From NCBI GenBank assembly GCA_946482575.1, contig CAMLRZ010000001.1, positions 1 to 64,000 on the forward strand: DNA of 64,000 nt. Direction: 5' to 3'. Origin of the DNA: an uncultured Candidatus Saccharibacteria bacterium. Its GTDB lineage: Bacteria > Patescibacteria > Saccharimonadia > Saccharimonadales > UBA4665. The notes beneath the pieces were generated by a model. That model searched no databases, was not told the origin of the DNA, and saw only the letters and a program-made list of their open reading frames with translations. Of the stretch, positions 26,242-34,997 are shown piece after piece (position 1 is the first letter of the stretch; each line of letters starts with the position of its first letter). The translations under genes and the position numbers were made by a program.

Positions 26242-26270
26242 TATACAGATGGCAGAAAATGCTCTATAAT
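26242..26270 (+). promoter_or_regulatory. tRNA-Leu promoter
   Basis: TATACA (26242-26247), 17-nt spacer, TATAAT (26265-26270), 17 nt upstream of the mature tRNA 5' end. Confidence 0.55.
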
Positions 26271-26287
26271 ATCGTTCGTTATTCCAT

Positions 26288-26372
26288 GCGGATGTGGTGG
26301 AATTGGTAGACACGCTAGCCTTAGGAGCTAGTGCCGCAAGGCGTGAAGGTTCAAGTCCTTTCATCCGCACCA
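26288..26372 (+). tRNA. tRNA-Leu (anticodon TAG)
   Basis: Acceptor GCGGATG pairs with CATCCGC; D-arm with GGTAGAC; anticodon stem CTAGC/GCTAG with loop CTTAGGA, anticodon TAG; long class II variable arm (TGCCGCAAGGCGT); T-arm GAAGG-TTCAAGT-CCTTT. The CCA end is encoded (26370-26372). Confidence 0.97.
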
Positions 26373-26414
26373 AAGTAAATAGCCCGGGAGCTTTCCTGGG
26401 CTATTTACTTTTTT
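26373..26414 (+). terminator. Intrinsic terminator after tRNA-Leu
   Basis: AAGTAAATAGCCC(GGG) pairs with (CCT)GGGCTATTTACTT, followed by TTTT; begins directly after the CCA end. Confidence 0.9.
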
Positions 26415-26457
26415 ACCGTCGCTCAATGCTACAATAAACAATTTAACGGAGACATGT

Positions 26458-26946
26458 ATGACGAGGCCAGAATCTCGTGGATTACCTATGCGGGCTGCGA
26501 TGTACTCTGCTGCCGCAGTGGGTGGGGTGGCGTTATTGGGCGGATTACTTGTGCTGGGCGAGCATCATGCTAAAGATGCGATTGCCATGAGTGAGCACTT
26601 ACGCACTGCAGCACAACATGATGGTTTTAAAGGTGTCACGACGCCAGCTTTCTTTGAAGAACGAGGCGTGGCAACCTCAACATTACAACTGGGAGGCTGT
26701 GCAATTCGGCCAGTGACCATGCAGTATGACACTATTACCACTGGTGGCGCCAACATCACCAGCTACACGCTAGAAGCTAGCGCCTACAACGCCGATGTAT
26801 ACAGTAAGCGTCTAGGCAGGTATGTAGAGGAAGGTGAGCTGCGATTGACCTTCCAGAATAGCGCTGATCTGCACGATATGCTCGGCCCCAACCCTTGTGC
26901 AGTTCTGGAGCCCGCCTTGGCTACTCGCAACCTCCAGCTTTCGTAG
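26458..26946 (+). CDS. Small N-anchored membrane protein, unknown
   Basis: 162 residues. One N-terminal hydrophobic segment (about 11-32, YSAAAVGGVALLGGLLVLGEH) preceded by basic residues, then a ~125-residue outside domain with two cysteines in the mature part (GGCAIRP and PNPCAVLE) that could form a disulfide. The start has GGAG 6 nt upstream, and a TACAAT box lies at about 26430. No family recognised; topology suggests a surface-facing protein. Confidence 0.55.
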   Translation: MTRPESRGLPMRAAMYSAAAVGGVALLGGLLVLGEHHAKDAIAMSEHLRTAAQHDGFKGVTTPAFFEERGVATSTLQLGGCAIRPVTMQYDTITTGGANITSYTLEASAYNADVYSKRLGRYVEEGELRLTFQNSADLHDMLGPNPCAVLEPALATRNLQLS

Positions 26947-26960
26947 CCGTAAAAACATGG

Positions 26961-26966
26961 TATAAT
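26961..26966 (+). promoter_or_regulatory. -10 box of the hisS leader
   Basis: TATAAT in GGTATAATAAC, exactly 8 nt before the ATG of the leader peptide. Confidence 0.55.
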
Positions 26967-26974
26967 AACATCCA

Positions 26975-27019
26975 ATGATCACAGAGGCACGCTACCATAG
27001 TCATACCACGCCGGCATAA
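26975..27019 (+). CDS. Histidine-containing leader peptide of hisS
   Basis: Encodes MITEARYHSHTTPA and a TAA. His codons at 26996-26998 and 27002-27004 lie just before an RNA segment (27010-27023) that can pair with part of the downstream terminator. The peptide is read from a leaderless transcript. This arrangement is that of leader-peptide attenuation in which histidyl-tRNA shortage stalls the ribosome; it is inferred from sequence only. Confidence 0.6.
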   Translation: MITEARYHSHTTPA

Positions 27020-27076
27020 CACGTTGCTTCGTCGTGTCTCTACACCTTAAAGCGCCGTGTTATCCCGGCGCTTTTT
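27010..27076 (+). promoter_or_regulatory. Attenuator of hisS (antiterminator and terminator)
   Basis: Terminator: AAAGCGCCG (27049-27057), loop of 8, CGGCGCTTTTT (27066-27076). Antiterminator: GCCGGCATAACACG (27010-27023) pairs with CGTGTTATCCCGGC (27056-27069) with one mismatch, which would break the terminator. A short ACACG/CGTGT pairing (27019-27023 with 27033-27037) could compete. Confidence 0.65.
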
Positions 27077-27114
27077 ATCTGTTTCTGCTACAATAAATCC
27101 CGAAGGATGTACTC

Positions 27115-28431
27115 ATGAAATTATCGACACAACCATACAAGGGCGCGCGCGATTTTTACCCCGAAGACAAACGTCTGCAAAAATACATGTTCAACACCAT
27201 GCGCAAGGTGGTTGAACGCTACGGCTACGAAGAATATGATGCTCCTATTTTGGAGCCCATCGAAATGTACTTGGCCAAATCTGGCGAAGAGATCGTCCAC
27301 GAGCAAACCTATGTATTTGAAGATCGCGGTGGCCGGGCTGTAACCATTCGCCCAGAGATGACACCAACTGTTAGCCGCATGGTGGCTGCGAAGCGACAAG
27401 AGTTGCCGTATCCGCTTCGCTGGTACTCAATCCCTAACTTATGGCGTTACGAGCGCCCCCAGCGAGGTCGTTTGCGCGAACACTGGCAGCTGAACGTCGA
27501 TGTTTTTGGCCTTGCTGATTTGCGGGCCGAGGCCGAGGTAATCCAGGCCGCAGACGCCATCCTAAAAGCTTTTGGCGCCACACACGATATGTACAGCATC
27601 AAACTTAATAGCCGCAAGCTGATGGACTACATCCTGCACGGCTATCTGGGGCTGAATGACACACAGGCGCACATGGTTGCCAAACTTATCGACCGCATGC
27701 ACAAAATGCCTGCCGAAACCTTTGCCGCTGAGGCCGACGCTATTTTTACGCCCACCCAACGCGATGAAGGCGCTAGCAATAAGCTGCTTGGCCTGCTCAA
27801 AATCAAGCAAATTGAGCACCTGCCAACTGCGGTTCGCGAGCATGAATCGATTGCCGAGCTGCAAAAGTTGATCAAAACATTAAAAGACGCACGTATTTCT
27901 AACGCAGTCTTTGACATTACGCTGATGCGCGGTTTTGATTATTACACCGATATTGTATTTGAAGTATTTGACAAACACCCAGAGAACAATCGCTCCATGT
28001 TTGGTGGCGGTCGTTACGATGGCCTTGTTGGTATGTTTGGCGTTGATCCGGTACCTACCGTGGGATTCGGCATGGGTGACGTTACCTTGCAGAACTTTTT
28101 GGAGGGCCATGACCTGTTGCCCAAGCTACGCCCCGAAGCTGATGTGTACGTGGTGCTGATTGGCGACGTCTATGATCAAGCACAGAAAGTCATAGCCGAG
28201 CTGCGCGACATGGGCGCTAACGTTGCCGTGGACTATACCGACCGAAAGCCCGACAAACAGATCAAAGCAGCCGTTAAAAAAGGCATTCACTACGCAATGT
28301 TTATTGGTGCCAAAGAAATCAAAGACGAACAGTATGAAATCCGCAATCTTATTACTGGTGTCGAAGAGCGTCACAGCACCTCACGCATCGTGAGTATTAT
28401 CAAAGATTACCGCGGCGAAGACTTGGAGTAG
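27115..28431 (+). CDS. hisS: Histidyl-tRNA synthetase
   Basis: Charges tRNA-His. 438 residues, class II synthetase: motif 1 region around YDAPILEPIE, motif 2 with FRYERPQRGRLREH-type sequence (NLWRYERPQRGRLREHWQ spans about 115-132), the HisRS-specific loop with RGFDYYTD (about 272-279), and motif 3 GFGMGDVTL. The C-terminal anticodon-binding domain begins near residue 340 (DVYVVLIGD). Start chosen at 27115 with GAAGGA 8 nt upstream. It lies behind a leader-peptide attenuator, so expression probably follows histidine supply. Confidence 0.96.
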   Translation: MKLSTQPYKGARDFYPEDKRLQKYMFNTMRKVVERYGYEEYDAPILEPIEMYLAKSGEEIVHEQTYVFEDRGGRAVTIRPEMTPTVSRMVAAKRQELPYPLRWYSIPNLWRYERPQRGRLREHWQLNVDVFGLADLRAEAEVIQAADAILKAFGATHDMYSIKLNSRKLMDYILHGYLGLNDTQAHMVAKLIDRMHKMPAETFAAEADAIFTPTQRDEGASNKLLGLLKIKQIEHLPTAVREHESIAELQKLIKTLKDARISNAVFDITLMRGFDYYTDIVFEVFDKHPENNRSMFGGGRYDGLVGMFGVDPVPTVGFGMGDVTLQNFLEGHDLLPKLRPEADVYVVLIGDVYDQAQKVIAELRDMGANVAVDYTDRKPDKQIKAAVKKGIHYAMFIGAKEIKDEQYEIRNLITGVEERHSTSRIVSIIKDYRGEDLE

Positions 28432-28451
28432 CCAACAGAGTCGCAATCTGT

Positions 28452-28457
28452 TACAGT
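28452..28457 (+). promoter_or_regulatory. -10 box of tig (leaderless type)
   Basis: TACAGT, exactly 8 nt before the ATG at 28466, with no Shine-Dalgarno sequence. Confidence 0.5.
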
Positions 28458-28465
28458 ACATAACT

Positions 28466-29770
28466 ATGCAAGTATCACGTAAAGACCAATCTGAAACCAA
28501 CGTTCAGCTGACCCTTACAGCTGACGAAAAGGTGCTCGCCGCCGCTAAGCAAGAGGCGCTCAAGCACGTCGCTAAAAACCTAAAACTACAGGGCTTCCGC
28601 GAAGGCAAAGCTCCTATGAGCCTCGTTGAAAAGAGTGCTGATCCTGCAACATTGCAGTCAGAATTCCTAGACATCGCCATGAACCGCATGTACGGTGCTG
28701 CTTTGGACGAGGAAAAATTGCGCCCTGTGGCTCAGCCAAAAGTAACTGTTAAGAAGTTTGTGCCATTTACCGAACTTGAACTGGACGTTGAAGTTGAGGT
28801 TATTGGTAAGATCAAGCTTGCTGATTACAAAAAAGTGAAGGTAGAGAAGCCAGCCGTAAAAGTTACCGCCAAAGAAATCGACGAAGTACTGGCCAGCCTG
28901 CGCACTCGCGAAGCTGAAAAGAAAGAAGTGAAGCGTGCCGCCAAGGATGGCGACGAGATCACCATCGACTTTAAGGGTACCGATGCCAAGACCGGCGATG
29001 ACATTCAAGGTGCTGACGGCAAAGCTTACCCATTAGTTTTGGGCAGCAACACCTTTATTCCTGGCTTTGAGCCAGAGCTGATCGGTCTAAAAGCCGGTGA
29101 CGAAAAAACCTTTGACATCACATTTCCTAAAGATTACGGCGTGGCCGCATTGCAGAGCCGCGCAGTAAAATTCGCTGTTAAGGTTATTGCTGTCAAAGAA
29201 GTTGTTGAGCCAAAGCTTGACGATGAATTCGCTGCAAAAGTTGGTCCATTCAAGACCGTTGCTGAGCTCAAAGAAGACGTTAAAAAGCAGCTGCAAACCG
29301 AAAAAGAATATCAAGCAGACCGTGAATTCGTAGATAAATTGCTGACCACTTTGGGCGAGCAATCAACCGTAGCTATTCCACCCGTTCTTATTGACGAGCA
29401 GCTGGAACGCATGGAGGCCGAAGAGCGCCAAAACATCATGTACCGCGGCCAGACCTGGCAGGAACACCTTGACGCCGAGGGCGTAACTGCAGACGAGCAC
29501 CGTGAACGCATGCGTCCTGACGCTGAAATGCGTGTAAAAGCTGGCTTAGTTTTGGCCGAAATCGCCGAAACAGAGAAGATTGCCGTGACTCCTGAAGAGC
29601 TGGAAGTTCGCATGCAGTTGATGAAGGGCCAATACCCTGATCCACAAATGCAGGCCGAGCTGGACAAGCCAGAAAATCGCCGCGATATTGTGTCACGTAT
29701 GATGAGCGAAAAGACTATCGACAAGCTCAAAGAATACGCCACAGCCGCGAAGCCAACCGCCAAAGCCTAA
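28466..29770 (+). CDS. tig: Trigger factor (ribosome-bound chaperone)
   Basis: Binds uL23 at the ribosome exit and shields nascent chains. 434 residues: ribosome-binding N-domain with the signature GFREGKAP (43-50), FKBP-type prolyl isomerase domain (about 155-240, DGDEITIDFKGTD and LGSNTFIPGFEPELIGLKAGDEKTF region), and the helical C-terminal chaperone arms. The normal length indicates a complete protein. The gene is upstream of clpP, the conserved tig-clpP pairing, although clpP has its own CIRCE promoter. Confidence 0.95.
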   Translation: MQVSRKDQSETNVQLTLTADEKVLAAAKQEALKHVAKNLKLQGFREGKAPMSLVEKSADPATLQSEFLDIAMNRMYGAALDEEKLRPVAQPKVTVKKFVPFTELELDVEVEVIGKIKLADYKKVKVEKPAVKVTAKEIDEVLASLRTREAEKKEVKRAAKDGDEITIDFKGTDAKTGDDIQGADGKAYPLVLGSNTFIPGFEPELIGLKAGDEKTFDITFPKDYGVAALQSRAVKFAVKVIAVKEVVEPKLDDEFAAKVGPFKTVAELKEDVKKQLQTEKEYQADREFVDKLLTTLGEQSTVAIPPVLIDEQLERMEAEERQNIMYRGQTWQEHLDAEGVTADEHRERMRPDAEMRVKAGLVLAEIAETEKIAVTPEELEVRMQLMKGQYPDPQMQAELDKPENRRDIVSRMMSEKTIDKLKEYATAAKPTAKA

Positions 29771-29943
29771 CCCCGTTCGGCTTTAGTCTCGCACCACCCA
29801 GAAGTGTCGCTGCGTTGCAGAGCACTTCTGGTCGGAGTCGAAGCTGCGCCGAATTGTGTGAGCCTACCTGCGCTAGCGAGGGATTTGCCGAAGGCAACCC
29901 GCCCGAGTCTGCGTTGATAGGCGGAAGCATAAAGGAAGTATAG
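29771..29943 (+). other. Structured non-coding intergenic segment between tig and clpP
   Basis: No gene is supported. The segment contains a perfect 9-bp hairpin CCAGAAGTG/CACTTCTGG (29809-29842) with an inner CTGC/GCAG helix, and a second hairpin where TTTGCC pairs with GGCAA around 29881-29900. There is no T-run typical of a terminator. It may be a processed spacer or a folded RNA ahead of clpP. Confidence 0.4.
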
Positions 29944-29970
29944 TTAGCACTCTTGACAGTAGAGTGCTAA
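29944..29970 (+). promoter_or_regulatory. CIRCE operator (HrcA site) for clpP
   Basis: TTAGCACTC, 9-nt spacer TTGACAGTA, GAGTGCTAA: a perfect CIRCE element. The spacer contains the -35 box. Confidence 0.95.
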
Positions 29971-29981
29971 TTTTTTATGCT
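29953..29981 (+). promoter_or_regulatory. clpP promoter
   Basis: TTGACA (29953-29958), 17-nt spacer, TATGCT (29976-29981). The -35 lies within the CIRCE spacer, so bound HrcA would block it. Confidence 0.75.
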
Positions 29982-30011
29982 GGTAACAGACATTTTACAA
30001 GGAGAGTAACG

Positions 30012-30608
30012 ATGCCATTAGTTCCTACAGTTATCGAAAGTGACGGCCGCGTTGAGCGCGCCTACGACATTTATAGCCGCTTGCTCAAAGATCGCATTAT
30101 CTTTTTGGGTGAAGACGTAAATCCACACACAGCTAACCTTATCGTTGCACAGCTGTTGTTCCTGCAAGCTGAAGATGCCAAAAAAGACATCTACTTTTAC
30201 ATTAACAGCCCCGGTGGATCGGTGTATGACGGCATGGCCATTTACGACACCATGCAGTACGTAACAAACGACATTCAGACCGTTGGTATTGGTATGCAGG
30301 CTTCCATGGGTTCATTCCTGCTTAGCTCCGGCACCAAAGGCAAGCGCTTCTTGCTGCCAACCTCTACGGTAATGATTCACCAGCCCTCAAGTGGAACACA
30401 GGGCAAGCTAACCGACCAAGAGAATGATTTGCGCGAAGCACTGCGCCTCAAGAAATTGATGGAAGAGATCATGGCCAAGAATACTGGCAAAACCGTTGAG
30501 CAGATTCACAAAGATTGGGAGCGTGACCGCTGGCTATCTGCCGAAGAAGCCAAAAAATACGGTATCGTTGACCAGATCATTACCTCGCCACCAAAGCTCA
30601 AGAGCTAG
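30012..30608 (+). CDS. clpP: ATP-dependent Clp protease proteolytic subunit ClpP
   Basis: Serine peptidase that forms the double-heptamer chamber used by ClpC. 198 residues from the ATG at 30012, which has AAGGAGAG 7 nt upstream; a longer open frame overlaps the promoter and is rejected. Catalytic triad Ser98 (GMQASMGS), His123 (MIHQP) and Asp172 (RDRWLSA) are present, with the handle helix between. The N-terminus ([20 protein letters not shown]) is typical and lacks a long propeptide. Confidence 0.97.
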   Translation: MPLVPTVIESDGRVERAYDIYSRLLKDRIIFLGEDVNPHTANLIVAQLLFLQAEDAKKDIYFYINSPGGSVYDGMAIYDTMQYVTNDIQTVGIGMQASMGSFLLSSGTKGKRFLLPTSTVMIHQPSSGTQGKLTDQENDLREALRLKKLMEEIMAKNTGKTVEQIHKDWERDRWLSAEEAKKYGIVDQIITSPPKLKS

Positions 30609-30628
30609 TGTTTTGTTCGTACTTCGTG

Positions 30629-30634
30629 TACGCT
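30629..30634 (+). promoter_or_regulatory. -10 box of GNAT gene (leaderless type)
   Basis: TACGCT, exactly 8 nt before the ATG at 30643. Confidence 0.4.
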
Positions 30635-30642
30635 AAAAAGCA

Positions 30643-31395
30643 ATGAAGCGCCAAGTACAACGTGTTCACTACAATCACCCAGAAATGGGTAAGCTCACTG
30701 TTGAACGGCTTTCGCTTGATCAGGTTACCTATCAAATGGGTCGCCGAGTAAGGCACCTGATAGGTGTAACATATGGCGACGAATTTGAATCGTTGCGAAC
30801 ACCAGTAAACATACGGCTTGCGCGTGGCCGAATTAGCGGCGACTACCTTACGGATAGTGAATCAAAAATAGAATACCAGCAAGATCGCATTGAAAAAGCG
30901 ATCAAATCAGGTAGTAGCTATTGGTTGCTGCATGCTCCAACTACGTCGGACCAGATAGGCAAGAACCCTGTACTTGATGGGCTGGTAAAAACGACGCCAT
31001 CTCGCTCCACGCTTCCTCAAAAGCTGCACATAGATTCGCCGGACTGCTATCTTGATGACATTATGGTACGCCCTGGCTCAGCCTCTGGCCCGACATTTCG
31101 GGGCATTGGCAGTATGTTGCTACACACCGCACTTGAACACGACACGTATAAACCTACCGCTGCAGTTACCGCTGACACCTATCGCTATGGTCGCGCTGGA
31201 CCACGATTCTTTACGGAAGTTGGCTTTACGCTCAATGAAGAGGTAATCCCTAAACCTACTGTCTTTAACGAGGGTGAAGAGTCCGAGATTCTTATGCCAA
31301 TGGACCGCCGTGAGGCGCATATTCAAGACGTTGTGCAGCGACTTTCTACACGGTTCGACTGGCTGACTCACGCCGAAGTCGAATATGATGCTTGA
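30643..31395 (+). CDS. GNAT-like N-acetyltransferase
   Basis: 250 residues. The segment LDDIMVRPGSASGPTFRGIGSMLLHTALEHD (residues about 136-166) matches the acetyl-CoA-binding loop and helix of the GNAT fold (V-x-P...R-G-x-G-x-x-L), and GPRFFTEVGFTL later fits the usual ARRFYEKLGF position. The N-terminal third has no clear relation to known GNATs. The substrate is not predictable. The last codons overlap the -35 box of the rpoB promoter. Confidence 0.6.
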   Translation: MKRQVQRVHYNHPEMGKLTVERLSLDQVTYQMGRRVRHLIGVTYGDEFESLRTPVNIRLARGRISGDYLTDSESKIEYQQDRIEKAIKSGSSYWLLHAPTTSDQIGKNPVLDGLVKTTPSRSTLPQKLHIDSPDCYLDDIMVRPGSASGPTFRGIGSMLLHTALEHDTYKPTAAVTADTYRYGRAGPRFFTEVGFTLNEEVIPKPTVFNEGEESEILMPMDRREAHIQDVVQRLSTRFDWLTHAEVEYDA

Positions 31396-31420
31396 CATTT
31401 GACGCAGAACTGACCATAAT
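31392..31420 (+). promoter_or_regulatory. Promoter of the rpoB-rpoC operon
   Basis: TTGACA (31392-31397), 17-nt spacer, CATAAT (31415-31420). A 180-nt leader follows with an AGTG...CACT helix but no terminator. No rplJ/rplL genes precede rpoB here. Confidence 0.75.
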
Positions 31421-31601
31421 GCCAACCTAAGAAGTAGTGTAAGTTGGGCAGTGCTTTTATGTGGCGACACTTTGAGCAGCAAAAACACCCATCTTAGAGA
31501 CCTTCGCGCGCAAAATGACATTACTAAGATCCTTGTGTGATGCAAGGGGCCTGCACTCTATTCTTTAGAGAGGGCGTAACAAGAAGGGGAAACGCTTTTT
31601 T

Positions 31602-34600
31602 ATGGCGAAAAGCACTAAAATCGCACCCAGCACCAACGGTCGCGTCTATTTCACGACCCAAGATGATGCTGTAGATTTGGGTGACCTGGCGGGTCACCAG
31701 AATAAATCATTCCAGTGGTTTATTGAGGAAGGCTTGGGTGAACTGCTCGCTGAAGTCAGCCCAATCGACGACTACACTGGTACTAAGCTTTCTTTGCGAT
31801 TCAAAGACTACCACTTTGAAGATCCAAAGATGAGCGAAACAGATGCTCGTGAAAATAACGTCTCGTACGAAGCTCCGCTAAAGGCTACTGTTGAATTGAC
31901 CAACAAGGTAACCGGCGAAGTAAAAGAACAAGAAATTTACCTGGGTGACTACCCAGCAATGACCAAGCGCGGTACCTTTGTGATCAACGGTGCAGAACGC
32001 GTTGTGGTAAGCCAGTTGATTCGATCAAGTGGTGTTTTCTTTACGTCTGAAGCACATGGCACCAACAACCTGTACGGCGCCAAGGTTATCCCTGGTCGCG
32101 GTGCATGGCTCGAATTCGAGACCGCTGCAAACGGCGCTATCTATGTAAAGATCGACCGTAAGCGTAAGATTCCGGTAACAACCCTGCTGCGCGCCTTGGG
32201 CATGACCGAAACTGCTATGAAAGAGGCTTTCAAAGATGTAGACACTGGCAAGACCAGCCACCTACAAATTACCCTCGACAAAGACACTACTCGTGGCCAA
32301 AGCGACGCTCTTATTGAGGTATACCGCCGCCTGCGCCCAGGTGACTTGGCTACCGTGGACAACGCCCGAAGCCTGGTAGAAAACATGTTCTATAACTTCA
32401 AGCGCTTTGACTTTAGCCGCGTTGGTCGTTACAAGATCAACAAGCGCCTGAACTTGGACGTGCCAAACACCGTTGAAAACCGTGTTATGCGCATCGAAGA
32501 CCTGACCGCTATCATTGCCGAACTGATTCGCCTGAACAACACCCAGGAGCCAGCTGACGACATCGACAGCTTGGCAAACCGCCGTGTGAAATTGGTTGGT
32601 GAATTGGTACAGCGTCAGTTCCGCATCGGTCTGCTACGCATGGAGCGCAACACCAAAGACCGTATGTCAATGAGCGAGATCGAGTCTGTTTCCCCTGGAC
32701 AATTGATCAACGCTCGTCCTATTGTTGCCGCTGTTCGCGAGTTCTTTGCCAGCTCACAGCTGTCACAGTTCATGGACCAGATTAACCCACTGTCTGAGTT
32801 GGCTCACAAGCGCCGCCTGAGCTCGATGGGTCCTGGTGGTTTGAGCCGTGAACGTGCTGGTTTGGACGTTCGTGACGCTCACGCTACGCACTATGGCCGT
32901 ATCTGTGCCGTAGAAACTCCAGAAGGTGCCAACATTGGTTTGGTACTGAACCTGGCTAACTACGCTCGTATTAACGAATATGGCTTTATCGAAGCTCCAT
33001 ACCGCAAGGTAGTGAACGGTAAGGTTACTACCGAAGTTGAATATCTTGACGCCTACGAAGAAGAAAATGCTGTTATCGCCGGTGCCGGTACTGAATTAGA
33101 CAAAGACGGCAAGTTTGCACATGCTCGCGTGAGCGCTCGCTACAAACTGAAGTCTGGTGAAGTTGACGCTGCCGACGTAACACACATGGACGCTGCTCGT
33201 AACCAGATTATTGGTTCGTCAGCCGGTTTGATTCCATTTATTGAAAAGAACTACGTATACCGCTCATTGATGGGTAGTAACCAGCAACGTCAGGCCGTTC
33301 CGCTGATTCAGCCGCAGGCTCCAATTGTTGGTACTGGCCTCGAAACTGCAGCTGCCCGCAACACCGGTCAGGTTATCCTGGCTGAGGCTGATGGTGAAGT
33401 TGTTAAGGCTTCGGGTGACCAAGTTACCGTTAAATACGCCGAAGGTTCCGTAACCTACGAGCCACAGCACTTTATTCGCTCAAACGAAGGCACCAGCATC
33501 AACCAAAAGGTTGTAGTAGGTACCGGCGACAAGGTTAAGAAGGGCGACGTTCTTATTGAAGGTATGTCAATCCAAGGTGGTGAATTAGCCTTGGGTAAAG
33601 ACCTGATTGCTGCATTCATGCCATGGAATGGTTACAACTTCGAAGACGCTATCATCATCAGCCGCAAGTTGGTTGAAGACGACACGCTGACCTCAGTTCA
33701 CATCGTAGACTTCATGATTGAAGTCCGCGAAACCAAGCTTGGCCCAGAAATTGTGACCCGCGACATTCCAAACGTTTCAGAAGACGCTCTGCGTCACCTG
33801 GACGATGACGGTATTGTTCGCATCGGTGCCGAAGTACACCCTGGCGACATCCTGGTTGGTAAGATTACTCCAAAGGGTGAGCAGGAATTAAGCTCAGAAG
33901 AGCGCCTGCTGCGCGCCATCTTTGGTGAAAAAGCCAAAGAAGTTCGCGACACCTCTCAGCGCATGAGCAACGGTAAGCACGGTAAAGTGGTTGGCGTTAA
34001 GGTCTTTTCTCGCGAGAATGGCCACGAGCTCAAAGCTGGTGTCCTGATGCAGATTCAAGTCTTTGTGGCACAAATGCGCAAGATCTCGGTAGGTGACAAA
34101 CTTGGTGGTCGCCACGGTAACAAGGGTGTTATCGCTCGCATCCTGCCAGTTGAAGACATGCCATTCATGGAAGATGGTACTCCGGTGGACATCATTTTGA
34201 ACCCACTTGGTGTGCCTTCTCGTATGAACCTTGGTCAGTTGTTTGAAACGCACCTTGGTATGGCAGCTCGCGCACTTGGTTTCCAGGTTGCAACACCATC
34301 ATTCAACGGTGTACCCGAAAGCAAGATCCGTGAATTGCTGGCCGAGTCAGGCTACCCAGAAGACGGTAAACAACAGCTCTTTGATGGTCGCACCGGTGAC
34401 GCATTCAAGGAACGAACTACCGTTGGTAGCATGTACATGATCAAGTTGAACCACATGGTTGCCGACAAGATCCACGCTCGCTCGACTGGTCCATACACGA
34501 TGGTTACCCAGCAGCCACTTGGTGGTAAGGCGCAAAACGGTGGTCAGCGCTTTGGTGAGATGGAGGTATGGGCACTGGAAGCATATGGTGCAGCCTCAAC

Positions 34601-34997
34601 CTTGCAGGAAATGCTAACTATCAAGTCCGACGACGTATACGGCCGTTCAAAGGCATACGAGTCTATCATCAAGAAGACAGAAATCGTTGGTCCAAAGGTT
34701 CCAGAGTCATTCAACGTGCTTGTGAAGGAACTGCAGGGTCTTGGCCTGAAGGTTGACCTGGTTCAATCCAACAAGGTTGTAGACGCTGAGCACGTGTTGG
34801 CTACTAACGTTCGTGACGAAGGTGAAAACCAGTCAAGCGTAGAAGTACCCGCGCCGTTGGCTTCGGACATTGATGTAACTGAAAGCGCCGAAGTTGACGA
34901 ATTTATGGTTATGGAAGATGTAAGCGACGACATGGCGAGTGTAACTGCCGCCACTGACGACGCCTCAGATGATGAAAACACTAAGGAGGTAGCGTAA
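31602..34997 (+). CDS. rpoB: DNA-directed RNA polymerase subunit beta
   Basis: 1131 residues, a compact bacterial RpoB. Visible conserved blocks include the protrusion/lobe region, the rifampicin region (SQLSQFMDQINPLSELAHKRRLSSMGPGG, around residues 383-412), the QRQAVPLI and NGYNFEDAII blocks, GDKLGGRHGNKG (about 830) and MYMIKLNHMVADKIHARSTGPY near the C-terminus. The rifampicin pocket keeps the usual D, H, R and S residues, with Lys in HKRR as in most bacteria. The last ~70 residues form an acidic extension. The stop TAA shares its A with the rpoC ATG. Confidence 0.98.
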   Translation: MAKSTKIAPSTNGRVYFTTQDDAVDLGDLAGHQNKSFQWFIEEGLGELLAEVSPIDDYTGTKLSLRFKDYHFEDPKMSETDARENNVSYEAPLKATVELTNKVTGEVKEQEIYLGDYPAMTKRGTFVINGAERVVVSQLIRSSGVFFTSEAHGTNNLYGAKVIPGRGAWLEFETAANGAIYVKIDRKRKIPVTTLLRALGMTETAMKEAFKDVDTGKTSHLQITLDKDTTRGQSDALIEVYRRLRPGDLATVDNARSLVENMFYNFKRFDFSRVGRYKINKRLNLDVPNTVENRVMRIEDLTAIIAELIRLNNTQEPADDIDSLANRRVKLVGELVQRQFRIGLLRMERNTKDRMSMSEIESVSPGQLINARPIVAAVREFFASSQLSQFMDQINPLSELAHKRRLSSMGPGGLSRERAGLDVRDAHATHYGRICAVETPEGANIGLVLNLANYARINEYGFIEAPYRKVVNGKVTTEVEYLDAYEEENAVIAGAGTELDKDGKFAHARVSARYKLKSGEVDAADVTHMDAARNQIIGSSAGLIPFIEKNYVYRSLMGSNQQRQAVPLIQPQAPIVGTGLETAAARNTGQVILAEADGEVVKASGDQVTVKYAEGSVTYEPQHFIRSNEGTSINQKVVVGTGDKVKKGDVLIEGMSIQGGELALGKDLIAAFMPWNGYNFEDAIIISRKLVEDDTLTSVHIVDFMIEVRETKLGPEIVTRDIPNVSEDALRHLDDDGIVRIGAEVHPGDILVGKITPKGEQELSSEERLLRAIFGEKAKEVRDTSQRMSNGKHGKVVGVKVFSRENGHELKAGVLMQIQVFVAQMRKISVGDKLGGRHGNKGVIARILPVEDMPFMEDGTPVDIILNPLGVPSRMNLGQLFETHLGMAARALGFQVATPSFNGVPESKIRELLAESGYPEDGKQQLFDGRTGDAFKERTTVGSMYMIKLNHMVADKIHARSTGPYTMVTQQPLGGKAQNGGQRFGEMEVWALEAYGAASTLQEMLTIKSDDVYGRSKAYESIIKKTEIVGPKVPESFNVLVKELQGLGLKVDLVQSNKVVDAEHVLATNVRDEGENQSSVEVPAPLASDIDVTESAEVDEFMVMEDVSDDMASVTAATDDASDDENTKEVA

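Noticed and set aside
26950..27115. T-box riboswitch upstream of hisS or tyrS
   Set aside because: No T-box (TGGNACCGCG-type) sequence or specifier stem is present; the short His ORF plus competing hairpins explains the hisS leader better.
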